From the NCBI GenBank assembly GCA_947483545.1, contig CANKNP010000174.1, forward strand, positions 1 through 10,813: 10,813 nucleotides of DNA. Reading direction: 5' to 3'. Under the pieces are notes generated by a model. The model was not told the origin of the DNA. It ran no database searches and saw nothing but the letters and a program-made list of their open reading frames with translations. The stretch comes from Deltaproteobacteria bacterium. GTDB lineage: Bacteria > Myxococcota > UBA796 > SXON01. Every line of letters starts with the position of its first letter. The first letter of the stretch is position 1. Both the position numbers and the translations under genes were made by a program. This document shows, piece after piece, positions 1 to 7,041 of the stretch.

Positions 1-83
1 ATGCGCTCGGTCAGGGTGGTCTTCCCCGAGTCGATGTGGGCGCTGATGCCGATGTTCCGGATGATGCTGAGGTCGGTGATCAT
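1..83 (-). CDS. fusA: Elongation factor G, N-terminal fragment (cut by window edge)
   Basis: The reverse strand from 83 to 1 reads [20 protein letters not shown] and continues K-T-T-L-T-E-R before leaving the window. This is the start of a translational GTPase: the G1/P-loop (AHIDSGKT, residues 15-22) preceded by the RNIGIS strand typical of EF-G, which catalyses GTP-dependent ribosomal translocation in the cytoplasm. The start ATG (complement of 81-83) has a GGAG Shine-Dalgarno (complement of 90-93) six bases upstream. Ser in '[10 protein letters not shown]', where most bacterial EF-Gs have 'DAGKTTTTER', is typical of mitochondrial EF-G1 and related bacterial paralogues. Only 27 codons are visible, so which EF-G paralogue this is cannot be decided. 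It diverges from the gene at 226. Confidence 0.85.
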   Translation of the reverse strand, partial: MITDLSIIRNIGISAHIDSGKTTLTER

Positions 84-225
84 GAGAGGCTCCAAGGGAG
101 CGTGGGGCGAAGGGCGGCCACGCGGGCGCGGCGTCTACCCTGCGGAGGGGCGCGGGGCAAGCCTTCGGCCGCGTCCAAGCCCAGCGCGGGGGGTCCATGA
201 TACGCCCCGCGCTTTCGGAGGTCTC
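84..225. promoter_or_regulatory. Divergent intergenic region between fusA and the SDR fusion gene
   Basis: This 142-bp gap separates two divergent starts and must hold both promoters unless transcription begins further away. Shine-Dalgarno sequences are visible at both ends: GGAG for fusA (complement of 90-93) and GGAGG at 217-221 for the gene at 226. No convincing -35/-10 pair is recognisable in this very GC-rich stretch. An open frame runs through it on the plus strand from base 1, but it lies over the fusA start and is not believed to be translated. Confidence 0.45.
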
Positions 226-2283
226 GTGGCGTTGCTAGCGGATCAAGTCGTCCTGGTGACAGGCGCCGGAAACGGCATCGGGCGGGCGTACGCCCATGCG
301 TTTGCCAAGGCCGGGGCCCGCGTGGTCGTCAATGATCTGGGCGGCGCCCGCGATGGCGTCGGCGCGTCGGATGCCCCCGCGCGGACCGTGGTGGCCGAGA
401 TCGTCGCGTTGGGCGGCGGGGCGGTGGCCGACTTCGGCGACGTGACGCGGCCCGAGGACTGCGCCCGCATGGTGCAGCTCGCGCTCGACACTTGGGGGCG
501 GCTCGACACCGTCGTGAACAACGCGGGCGTGCTGCGGGATCGCACCTTCGTGAAGGCGACGGACGCCGAGTGGGATCTGGTCGTGGCGGTCCACCTCACG
601 GGCACTAAAAACGTCGTGCGGGCCGCGCTCACCGCGCTCTCGGCACAAGGCGGATCGGTGATCAATACGACGTCGTACTCCGGGATGATCGGAAACTACG
701 GGCAGTCCAACTACGCCGCGGCGAAAGCGGGCATCTACGGGTTCACCCGCGTGCTGGCGATGGAGCTGCAGCGTTCGAAGGTGACGGCGAACTGCATTGC
801 CCCCATCGCAAAAACCCGCATGACCGCCGAGATCGGCATGGTCGAAGACGAATGGACGCCCGATCAGATCGCCCCCGTCGCCGTCTACCTGGCCAGCCCC
901 CTCGCGCGCGCCGTCACCGGCCGGGTCTTCGGCGTTCAGGGCCAGCGCATCCACGTCTACGAGGTCAAGACCAACGAGGGCGTTGAGAAGCCGGGCGCAG
1001 ACCTCTGGACCGCCGAGGAGATCGCCGCCAAGTTCGACGCGATCACCGGCTTCGCCTCGGCCGCGCCCCCCTCCGCCCCCGCCCCCGCGGCGTCCTCCCC
1101 CGTCCGCGACGTGTTCGCCCTCGCCCCGCACGCCTTCCGCCCCGAGCGCGCCGGCGACCTCTCTCTTCGCCTCCACTTTGCCATCTCCGATGGCCCCGGC
1201 CAGACCCTCGTGATCAAAGACGGAAAGGCCTGGGTTGAGGATGGCCTGCAAGGCGCCCCGGACTGCACGATGAAGACCGACTCCGAGACGATCATCGGCA
1301 TCTTCAAGCAGACCATCGACCCCACCAAGGCGTTCATGAAGGGCAAGGTGACCGCGGACAACCTGCCCGCCGTCATGAAGTTCGCGACGGTGTTCGACTT
1401 CTCGGCCCCTCGGCCCACGACCACCTCCGCCGCTGCTGCAGCCGCCCCCGCGGCCCCGGCCTCCGACGCCCCGAAGACCTGGCCCATCGGCAAGAAGTAC
1501 GATGGCGGCTTCGCCTTCGCCGAGCCCGCCCACGCCCTCGCCTACGCCGCCGCGACCGGCGACGACTCGCCCGCCTACGCCGGCCCCGACGCCATCTGCC
1601 CGCCCATGTTCCACGTCCGGATGATGCACGGCCTCATCTTCCAGATCGCGACCGATCCCGAGCTGGGCCTCGACATCCTGCGGCTCGTCCACGGCGAGCA
1701 CGACGCCACCTTCCATCGCCCGCTCCGCCCCTGGGACCTCGTGCACACGCGCGGCGAGCTGCTCAGCGTCGAGGAGAAGTCCTCCGGCCTCGTCGTCACC
1801 TCGGCGCTCTCCGCGTTCGTGGAGGGTGTGCTCGCCGTCTCCTGCCGCACCGTCTACTTCATCCGGGGCAAGAAGAAGGCAGAGGGCGCGAGCACCCCGG
1901 CGTCCGCCCCCGCCGATCCGCCGCCCGTCGATCTCTCTGTGAGTGTCACGGTCGGCGACGACCAGTCGTTGCGCTACGCCGCCGTTTCGCTCGACGACAA
2001 CCCGATCCACACCGATCCCGCCACCGCGACCGCCGCGGGCCTGCCGGGCGTCATCCTCCAGGGGCTCTGCACCATGGCGATGAGCGCCGCCGCGTTGACC
2101 CGCACGCTGGCCGACAACGACGCGCGTCAGGTCCGACGCATCGCCGTGCGCTTCGCCCGGCCGGTGTTGAACGGCGAATCGCTGACGATCCAGGCGTGGA
2201 GATCGACGAACGGGTGTACGTTTACGACGCTGAACGGCAAGGGCCAGGCGGTGCTGTCGCAGGCACAGGTGGAGCTGGCCTAG
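226..2283 (+). CDS. SDR / SCP2 / MaoC fusion: MFE-2-like (3R)-hydroxyacyl-CoA dehydrogenase and enoyl-CoA hydratase 2
   Basis: A 685-residue multifunctional beta-oxidation-type enzyme. By family it should hydrate trans-2-enoyl-CoA to (3R)-hydroxyacyl-CoA and oxidise that to 3-ketoacyl-CoA with NAD. Residues 5 to ~270 form a short-chain dehydrogenase: TGAGNGIG (12-19), NDLGG (36-40, the Asp favours NAD), NNAG (98-101) and the catalytic Ser150, Tyr163 and Lys167. An Ala/Pro linker leads to an SCP2 sterol-carrier-like domain (~295-393), then a second linker. A hot-dog domain (~417-550) and a MaoC/hydratase-2 domain (~570-685) follow, with the D-x-N-P-x-H active-site motif at 590-595. GTG at 226 is chosen because GGAGG lies 4 bases upstream and the SDR fold starts right after it. 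The longer in-frame extension to base 1 overlaps fusA. The order differs from the eukaryotic enzyme (SDR-hydratase-SCP2). No thiolase or acyl-CoA dehydrogenase is adjacent. Confidence 0.93.
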   Translation: MALLADQVVLVTGAGNGIGRAYAHAFAKAGARVVVNDLGGARDGVGASDAPARTVVAEIVALGGGAVADFGDVTRPEDCARMVQLALDTWGRLDTVVNNAGVLRDRTFVKATDAEWDLVVAVHLTGTKNVVRAALTALSAQGGSVINTTSYSGMIGNYGQSNYAAAKAGIYGFTRVLAMELQRSKVTANCIAPIAKTRMTAEIGMVEDEWTPDQIAPVAVYLASPLARAVTGRVFGVQGQRIHVYEVKTNEGVEKPGADLWTAEEIAAKFDAITGFASAAPPSAPAPAASSPVRDVFALAPHAFRPERAGDLSLRLHFAISDGPGQTLVIKDGKAWVEDGLQGAPDCTMKTDSETIIGIFKQTIDPTKAFMKGKVTADNLPAVMKFATVFDFSAPRPTTTSAAAAAAPAAPASDAPKTWPIGKKYDGGFAFAEPAHALAYAAATGDDSPAYAGPDAICPPMFHVRMMHGLIFQIATDPELGLDILRLVHGEHDATFHRPLRPWDLVHTRGELLSVEEKSSGLVVTSALSAFVEGVLAVSCRTVYFIRGKKKAEGASTPASAPADPPPVDLSVSVTVGDDQSLRYAAVSLDDNPIHTDPATATAAGLPGVILQGLCTMAMSAAALTRTLADNDARQVRRIAVRFARPVLNGESLTIQAWRSTNGCTFTTLNGKGQAVLSQAQVELA

Positions 2284-2286
2284 CCC

Positions 2287-3369
2287 GTGCCCTGCGTTGA
2301 CACCGTCCGCGCCCGCTTCCTCGAGGCCACCGGCTCCGCGTACCCACGCACCGCCGCGCTGATCGCCCACCCGCGGCTCTACCAGGAGATGCTGGACATG
2401 GAGGCCGCCGCCGAACGCGGCCCGTCCCGCTTTGGCAGCATTCGACGCAACAAGTTGCTCGCCTGGGACGCGAACACCTCGGCCTGGGATGCCTGGGATA
2501 CCGTCTCCGGCCAGCGCGTCCACCTGGTGACGGGGGTGTGGAAGCCACCCGTGCGCGAGGGCGTCCTCTCCTGGCTCCCGGTTGGAGCGGGCGCCTGGGT
2601 GACCCCGCCCATCGAGCTGTCGCTGTCGGATCTACTGCCTGACATCGGCGAGGACCCTGTGCTTTGCGCGCAGGTGCTGGTCGCGGCGGTTCGGTCGCTC
2701 CCCGATCCTTTCGGCACGCTGGGACCGAGCACGGTGGTTCGATCCGGCGGCGTGTGGTCGATCTCCGGCATTCCCGGCGGCGAGCGCGAGGAGGGCGTCG
2801 CGGGTGTGGGCCGGCTCGCCGGGCTGTTCGGGCACCACGGGGAGGCGCTCGCCGAGCTGGTCGAGATGCCGGATTTGGGCGTGCCCACCGTCGAGCACAT
2901 GCTTGTCACCGAGCTCTCCGACCGACTCGTCGCCCAAGTCCATCGAATCCGGCGGCGGCCCTTGGTGGCGGCTCGCGAGCGGCGACTCACGGCGGTGCGG
3001 CACCTTGCCGAGCGGCTGGCCAAGGCGGTGCGTCCGCCCAAGGGGAAGGGTTGCCTCGCCGTGGACGCCCAAGGCGCGATGGCCATGTTGGAGTGTGATG
3101 GCGAAGTGCTGCGCGGCGGGATCCGCGCGGGCGGGGACCCGGCGAAGCCTGCGACGCTCGGGGTGCTGTGGGACCGCGGAGAGTTGGACGGGCACGCCGT
3201 GCGGCCGTTGTTGCGCCTGTGGTCCAGCCGGCGGGAGGGTGACGAGGCCCGGCGAAACGACGTGCAGAAGGCGATCGGCGGGGACGATGCGTTTGTGGAG
3301 GCGGCGCTGGGTTTTATGCGCCAGAGCGCGCATTTGCGGGTGGATCGGATGTTGTTGTTGAGGGGGTGA
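2287..3369 (+). CDS. Uncharacterised protein with a possible degenerate kinase-like N-terminal half
   Basis: A 360-residue protein starting with GTG three bases after the preceding stop, so it is probably cotranscribed with the SDR fusion. No signal peptide or membrane segment is visible. I do not recognise the family. Residues ~48-82 (FGSIRRNKLLAWDANTSAWD, later TVSGQRVHLVTG) resemble the N-lobe pattern of myxobacterial Ser/Thr kinases, in which a variable glycine-rich strand is followed by 'D..TG..V'. Residues ~139-161 (LPDPFGTLGPSTVVRSGGVW) resemble the catalytic-loop region, but with no HRD. There is no DFG, no invariant Lys and no APE, so if it is kinase-related it is a pseudokinase. The C-terminal ~140 residues are rich in Arg and Leu and match nothing I know. 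An ATG at 2392 is an alternative start but would remove 35 residues. It ends 7 bp from the convergent ATPase gene. Confidence 0.8.
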   Translation: MPCVDTVRARFLEATGSAYPRTAALIAHPRLYQEMLDMEAAAERGPSRFGSIRRNKLLAWDANTSAWDAWDTVSGQRVHLVTGVWKPPVREGVLSWLPVGAGAWVTPPIELSLSDLLPDIGEDPVLCAQVLVAAVRSLPDPFGTLGPSTVVRSGGVWSISGIPGGEREEGVAGVGRLAGLFGHHGEALAELVEMPDLGVPTVEHMLVTELSDRLVAQVHRIRRRPLVAARERRLTAVRHLAERLAKAVRPPKGKGCLAVDAQGAMAMLECDGEVLRGGIRAGGDPAKPATLGVLWDRGELDGHAVRPLLRLWSSRREGDEARRNDVQKAIGGDDAFVEAALGFMRQSAHLRVDRMLLLRG

Positions 3370-3376
3370 GGGGACC

Positions 3377-4936
3377 TCAGGCCCGGATCACCACCACCTC
3401 AAACCCCCCGCCGCTCGTGACCTCCCGCGCCTTCACCCGCTCCTCCGGTCCCTTGGCCTCGGAGCGCTGGTCGAAGATCACCAACCAACCAGGCACCTTG
3501 GGCCCCTTCGTGGAGAGCGCGGTCAGGTACCGGTCGAGCTGAACCATGCCCTCATCCAGCGGGTCCTTGTACCCGTCGCGCCAGACCTTCAGTTCGATCC
3601 CGAGCGAGACATCGCCTCTCCGAAGGCACAGATCGATCCGGCCTGAGAGCACGGAGAACTCCGGCGCCACGGAGCCACCGCCGTTCGCGACGCGGTGCAG
3701 GTAGGTCAAGAGCACGAGCTGCGCTGCGATCTCGTGGTAGGGCGCCGCTTTCATCATGCGGTGGCCGTACTCGATCCAGAACTGGAGGAAGCCGGTCAGG
3801 AGCTGGGTGAGGTCCAGGCGGCCGGTATCGTCGAGCCATGCGAGGCCGGGCTCGGGCATGCCCATTTGGACGCCGCTGGCGAGCGCACGCGGCATCGCAT
3901 CCTCGTAGATCGCGTTCGCCAAGCGCAACCGGCCGGTGTCGTCGTAGCGGACGAGGCCAAGCTCGCGCACGTAGTCGAGGTCGTCGTCCGGGAGCGTCGG
4001 CATGTCGCCGCCCGTCATCAGGGCCTCGATCACCGGACGGATACGCGGGTCCCGAAGGCGGCTCCCCAAGCTCTGCAAGTGTGTCGGCCTCGTCCGGACC
4101 AGCGTCTCCTTCGCCTCATTGATGTGCGCGAGCGTGATGTGCGCGGCCCGATCCGGCACGAGAACCCAGGTACACTCCCGGGCGAGCCAGTTCACCAGCC
4201 AGGGCTGGCCGCGCGTCAACTCGAACACGCGGTCCACGGCCGTCGGCTCGAAGACTTGCCCTGTGTCCGAGGTGTGTTGCATGTAGAGCTCTGCGACCTC
4301 GTCCCGCGTGAAGGGCCGCATCGTGAGCGAACCAGCGAGGATGTTGAACGGAGAGCCGGCGCCGCTCCGACCGGTGCCACCCGCCGCCACCACGTAGTCC
4401 TTGATGTCCCGCATCCCCACGAGACCGATCGACCAGGGGAAGCTGTGGGGACGGTCGTTGTAGCGGTCGCGCAACTGCCGGAGCAGGGAGCTCACGACCT
4501 CCGGCGCGAGGGAGTCCACCTCGTCCAAGAAGAGCACCAGCGGGCGGGGACAGGCCCGTGCCCACGCGCTCAGCGCGGCCCCGAAGGCCTCGGACGGCGC
4601 GACGTTCGGCCACGGGGGCGGCTGGAGCGTTGCCGGGAGGCGGCTCTCGGCTCGCGCACGCCAAGCCCCCAGGATGGCGGGAACGGCACGGTCCAGATCC
4701 TCAAACGGCACACCCGCCTCGACGGACACCATCACGGAAGCGTAGGTGCCCTCGGCAGTCAGATCGCCTCCAAGCTCCAACATCGCGGTGCTCTTGCCCA
4801 CCTGCCGGGGTGCGTGAAGGACGAAGTACGTCTGACGCTCGATGAGGGCCCGGATGCCCGGCAATCGTGGGCCCGCCGGCAGCATGTACTCGTGGCCGGG
4901 GCGGCACGGGCCGCCGATGTTGAAGGAGCGGGGCAT
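3377..4936 (-). CDS. AAA-type ATPase fused to a C-terminal PD-(D/E)XK nuclease-like domain
   Basis: A 519-residue cytoplasmic protein. The N-terminus (MPRSFNIGGPCRPGHEYMLP) matches a widespread bacterial ATP-binding family whose usual motif is 'HAPRQTGKTT'. Walker A is at 42-49 (APRQVGKS), Walker B at 133-141 (LVLFLDEVD), and a sensor-like strand at 169-177. A middle helical region (~280-390) looks like a winged-helix or lid module. The C-terminal domain (~395-495) has a nuclease-like constellation: E402 in a helix, D435 (SGRIDL), E448-x-K450 (GIELK) and Q466-x3-Y470 (QLDRY), the last resembling the RecB-family QxxxY motif. All these residues are intact. The start is the ATG at the complement of 4934-4936, where family similarity begins; the longer frame crosses a separate plus-strand gene. 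No good Shine-Dalgarno lies at normal spacing. The substrate and biological role are unknown; a DNA-directed function is inferred. Confidence 0.9.
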   Translation of the reverse strand: MPRSFNIGGPCRPGHEYMLPAGPRLPGIRALIERQTYFVLHAPRQVGKSTAMLELGGDLTAEGTYASVMVSVEAGVPFEDLDRAVPAILGAWRARAESRLPATLQPPPWPNVAPSEAFGAALSAWARACPRPLVLFLDEVDSLAPEVVSSLLRQLRDRYNDRPHSFPWSIGLVGMRDIKDYVVAAGGTGRSGAGSPFNILAGSLTMRPFTRDEVAELYMQHTSDTGQVFEPTAVDRVFELTRGQPWLVNWLARECTWVLVPDRAAHITLAHINEAKETLVRTRPTHLQSLGSRLRDPRIRPVIEALMTGGDMPTLPDDDLDYVRELGLVRYDDTGRLRLANAIYEDAMPRALASGVQMGMPEPGLAWLDDTGRLDLTQLLTGFLQFWIEYGHRMMKAAPYHEIAAQLVLLTYLHRVANGGGSVAPEFSVLSGRIDLCLRRGDVSLGIELKVWRDGYKDPLDEGMVQLDRYLTALSTKGPKVPGWLVIFDQRSEAKGPEERVKAREVTSGGGFEVVVIRA

Positions 4937-4945
4937 CGCGCGGTC

Positions 4946-4973
4946 TAACGCGGGCTCCCGATGCCTCGCGTTA
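4946..4973. promoter_or_regulatory. 7-bp inverted repeat in a divergent promoter region, candidate operator
   Basis: TAACGCG at 4946-4952 and its exact reverse complement CGCGTTA at 4967-4973 flank a 14-bp spacer. The half-site centres are 21 bp (about two helical turns) apart. The element lies within the 61-bp gap between the divergent starts of the ATPase-nuclease (4936) and the small lipoprotein (4998), where a dimeric regulator could control either gene. A 7-bp-stem hairpin is the alternative reading, but no T-tract follows it. Confidence 0.4.
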
Positions 4974-4986
4974 TCGGACGGAGACG

Positions 4987-4992
4987 AAGGAG
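4987..4992 (+). promoter_or_regulatory. Ribosome binding site of the small lipoprotein gene
   Basis: AAGGAG, five bases before the ATG at 4998. It is one of the strongest Shine-Dalgarno sequences in the window and fixes the start of the small plus-strand gene, which would otherwise look like antisense noise. Confidence 0.7.
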
Positions 4993-4997
4993 AGCCG

Positions 4998-5268
4998 ATG
5001 ACCGTCCTCGCCGTCCTGGTGCTGGTCGCTTGCGATCCGTGTCTCCACAAGACGGGAGGCTTCCCGGAGCATTCGGAGCAGGAGCTCGCGGGGCTGGAGC
5101 GGTCCTGCGAGGACTCCGGCGGCACCTCGTGCGACGCGGAGGCGTTCATCCAGGTGAACGCCGCGGGAGTACGAGAATGGCAGTGACTGGCGCGGTTCGT
5201 ACAGGGGCGTGCACGCCACCACCGGCGAGGTCCTCTACAGCGGGGAGTGGAAGTTTGAGGTCGAGTGA
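4998..5268 (+). pseudogene. Small lipoprotein gene, apparently broken by a +1 frameshift
   Basis: ATG at 4998 opens M-T-V-L-A-V-L-V-L-V-A-C, a short hydrophobic segment ending in a lipobox (LVAC, Cys12), so the product should be a lipid-anchored envelope protein. The segment lacks the usual Lys/Arg at the N-terminus. The frame stops at 5184-5186 after 62 residues. From 5158 the next frame reads a protein-like tail including EYENGSDWRGSYRG, ATTGEVLYSGEW and KFEVE, ending with TGA at 5266-5268. Joining the two frames between 5158 and 5183 gives a ~90-residue protein. One surplus base, for instance in GCCGCGGGAG near 5165, would explain it. The 62-residue frame alone may still be made. No family recognised. 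It diverges from the ATPase gene and ends 18 bp before the stop of the convergent aminotransferase gene. Confidence 0.6.
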
Positions 5269-5286
5269 GCCGAACACCCCGACCGA

Positions 5287-7041
5287 TCACCCCACCTTCC
5301 CCCCACAAACCCCCTTGATCTCACACTGCGCCTCCGCCGGCAACGGAAACCACCGCAGCCGCTCATACTCCACCGAGATCGCCTCCCCAGGCGCCAACGG
5401 TGCGGTGGTCTGCTCCTCTGCGATGAGCGCCAACTGCCGGTGCGCCTCCTCCAAATAGCTCTGAAGCACGTACTCCGGCTCGGTCTCGCGGTGACACCGA
5501 TACTCCAGTTTTCCCGACCGGTACGTGATGTCCTGCAAACTCCGCATCGGGCCAGAAGGCCGCCCCCGATGCACCCAGTTACCCGGACCCGGCTCAAACG
5601 TGTAGTGTGTCAGGAACTTCCAACCGTGGGTCGCCACAAAATCCACCGCGGCCAGGATGAATTCAAACTGGGCCTCCGAGATGAAATAGTTGAAATTGAC
5701 CCGCGCCCACCCCGGCTTGACCCCGTGCCCGCCCCGCACGATTTCTTGTTCGAACGCCTTGGACATCGGCTGGTCGTAGCCAAGCAATCGGTGACCGTAG
5801 GGCCCGGCGCAGGAGCAGCCGCCGCGGGCTTGGATGCCGAACAAATCGTTCAACAGCGCGACCACGAAATTGTGGTGCAGACGCCCTTCGCGTGCGGGTT
5901 GACCTTCGACGGCGGGCGCCCGGTGTCGGATGACAAAACTCACGATCGAGAGCCGCCAGGCGTCCTGGTTCCCGAGCACGCGGATGTCCGGGTTCTGACC
6001 CCAGCGGGCGATGGCGCGGCGGATGAACTCGGACTCGCGGGCGTAGATCGTCTCGTGGCCGACCGCCTCCTTCAGTTGGAACACCAGCCCGGCGCGGATG
6101 CTCTCGATGATCGCGGGGGTGCCGCCCTCTTCGCGATGCACCGGATCCTCGATGTAGCGATGGTCATCGGGGCTGACGTACACGACGGTCCCACCGCCGG
6201 GGACCGCGGGCACGGTGTTCTTGAACAGGTGCCGCTTGGCGATCAGCAGGCCCGGCGTTCCCGGCCCGCCGATGAACTTGTGCGGAGAGATGAAGATCGC
6301 GTCCTTGTACGCGCCTTCCATGCCCTCGGCCCCGATGTCCGGATGGTTCATCTCGATCTGCACGTAGGGCCCGGCGGCGGCAAAATCGAAGAACGACAGC
6401 GCGCCGTGGGCGTGCAACAACTTCGAGATGGCCCAGGTCTGGGTTCCGATGCCCGTGACGTTGCTCGCCGCGGAGAAGCTGCCGATCTTCAACGCCCGGT
6501 CGGCGTACTTTGCAAGCTGCAGGGCCAATTCACCCAGGTCGATGTGACCGTCGGCGTCTTCGTCGATGGTCACCACGTCGGCGATGCTCTCCCGCCAGGG
6601 GATCTCGTTCGAGTGGTGTTCGTACGGCCCGATGAAGACCACCGGGCGCTGATCCGCGGGGATCTGGGCGTCCAGGTTCCAGCGCACCGACAGGTCGTGC
6701 GGCAGGCGCAGGTTCAGCACGTCCACGAGCTTGTTCACCGCCCCTGTGGCGCCGGAGCCGCAGAAGATCACGAGATCATCGGGGCCGCCGCGCACCGCCT
6801 TGTGGATGATGCTCCGGGCGTCCTCCCGAAACCGGTTGGTCTGCCGCCCCGTGCCGCTCATCTCCGTGTGGGTGTTGGCGTAGAACGGCATCACCTCGGA
6901 GCGCAAAAACTCCTCGATGAAGCTCAAGGCCCGGCCCGAAGCGGTGTAGTCCGCGTAGGTGACGCGCCTCGGCCCGTACGGCCCGTGGATGACCTGATCG
7001 TCACCGATGATCGACGCTTGAATGGTCTCGACGAGGTTCAT
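5287..7041 (-). CDS. Class-V aminotransferase fold enzyme, cysteine-desulfurase-like
   Basis: A 584-residue PLP enzyme of the NifS/SufS-like superfamily. Visible elements: GSGATGA (95-101, phosphate-binding turn), the cofactor-stacking His142 region (GPYEHHSNEIPW), Asp219 in SFFDFAAAG (pairs with the pyridine nitrogen), Lys255 in SPHKFIGGPGTPG (Schiff base), and a cysteine loop ARGGCSCAGPYGHRLLG (Cys409, Cys411). An Arg in GWARVNFNYF (Arg447) probably binds substrate carboxylate. The cysteine loop sits where desulfurases carry the persulfide-forming Cys, so sulfur removal from cysteine is plausible, but another class-V reaction cannot be excluded. It is longer than SufS (~410 residues), with an extra C-terminal region of ~100 residues. 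The start at the complement of 7039-7041 leaves only 37 bp to divergent pilT; the longer frame would overlap pilT, so I reject it. No Shine-Dalgarno is visible, so the mRNA may be leaderless. Confidence 0.9.
   Translation of the reverse strand: MNLVETIQASIIGDDQVIHGPYGPRRVTYADYTASGRALSFIEEFLRSEVMPFYANTHTEMSGTGRQTNRFREDARSIIHKAVRGGPDDLVIFCGSGATGAVNKLVDVLNLRLPHDLSVRWNLDAQIPADQRPVVFIGPYEHHSNEIPWRESIADVVTIDEDADGHIDLGELALQLAKYADRALKIGSFSAASNVTGIGTQTWAISKLLHAHGALSFFDFAAAGPYVQIEMNHPDIGAEGMEGAYKDAIFISPHKFIGGPGTPGLLIAKRHLFKNTVPAVPGGGTVVYVSPDDHRYIEDPVHREEGGTPAIIESIRAGLVFQLKEAVGHETIYARESEFIRRAIARWGQNPDIRVLGNQDAWRLSIVSFVIRHRAPAVEGQPAREGRLHHNFVVALLNDLFGIQARGGCSCAGPYGHRLLGYDQPMSKAFEQEIVRGGHGVKPGWARVNFNYFISEAQFEFILAAVDFVATHGWKFLTHYTFEPGPGNWVHRGRPSGPMRSLQDITYRSGKLEYRCHRETEPEYVLQSYLEEAHRQLALIAEEQTTAPLAPGEAISVEYERLRWFPLPAEAQCEIKGVCGGKVG

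Noticed and set aside
1..225. A 75-residue N-terminal extension of the SDR protein starting at base 1
   Set aside because: It would overlap the fusA start antisense, has no RBS and is unlike SDR N-termini. GTG 226 has GGAGG and begins right before the dinucleotide-binding fold.
235..2523. A 762-codon open frame on the minus strand
   Set aside because: It is antisense to the SDR fusion and rich in Gly, Arg and His. It contains no recognisable motif, while the plus strand has complete catalytic signatures. This is a GC-rich shadow.
3695..4948. A 417-codon open frame on the plus strand across the ATPase-nuclease
   Set aside because: It has no family motif and lies antisense to clear Walker A/B and nuclease motifs.
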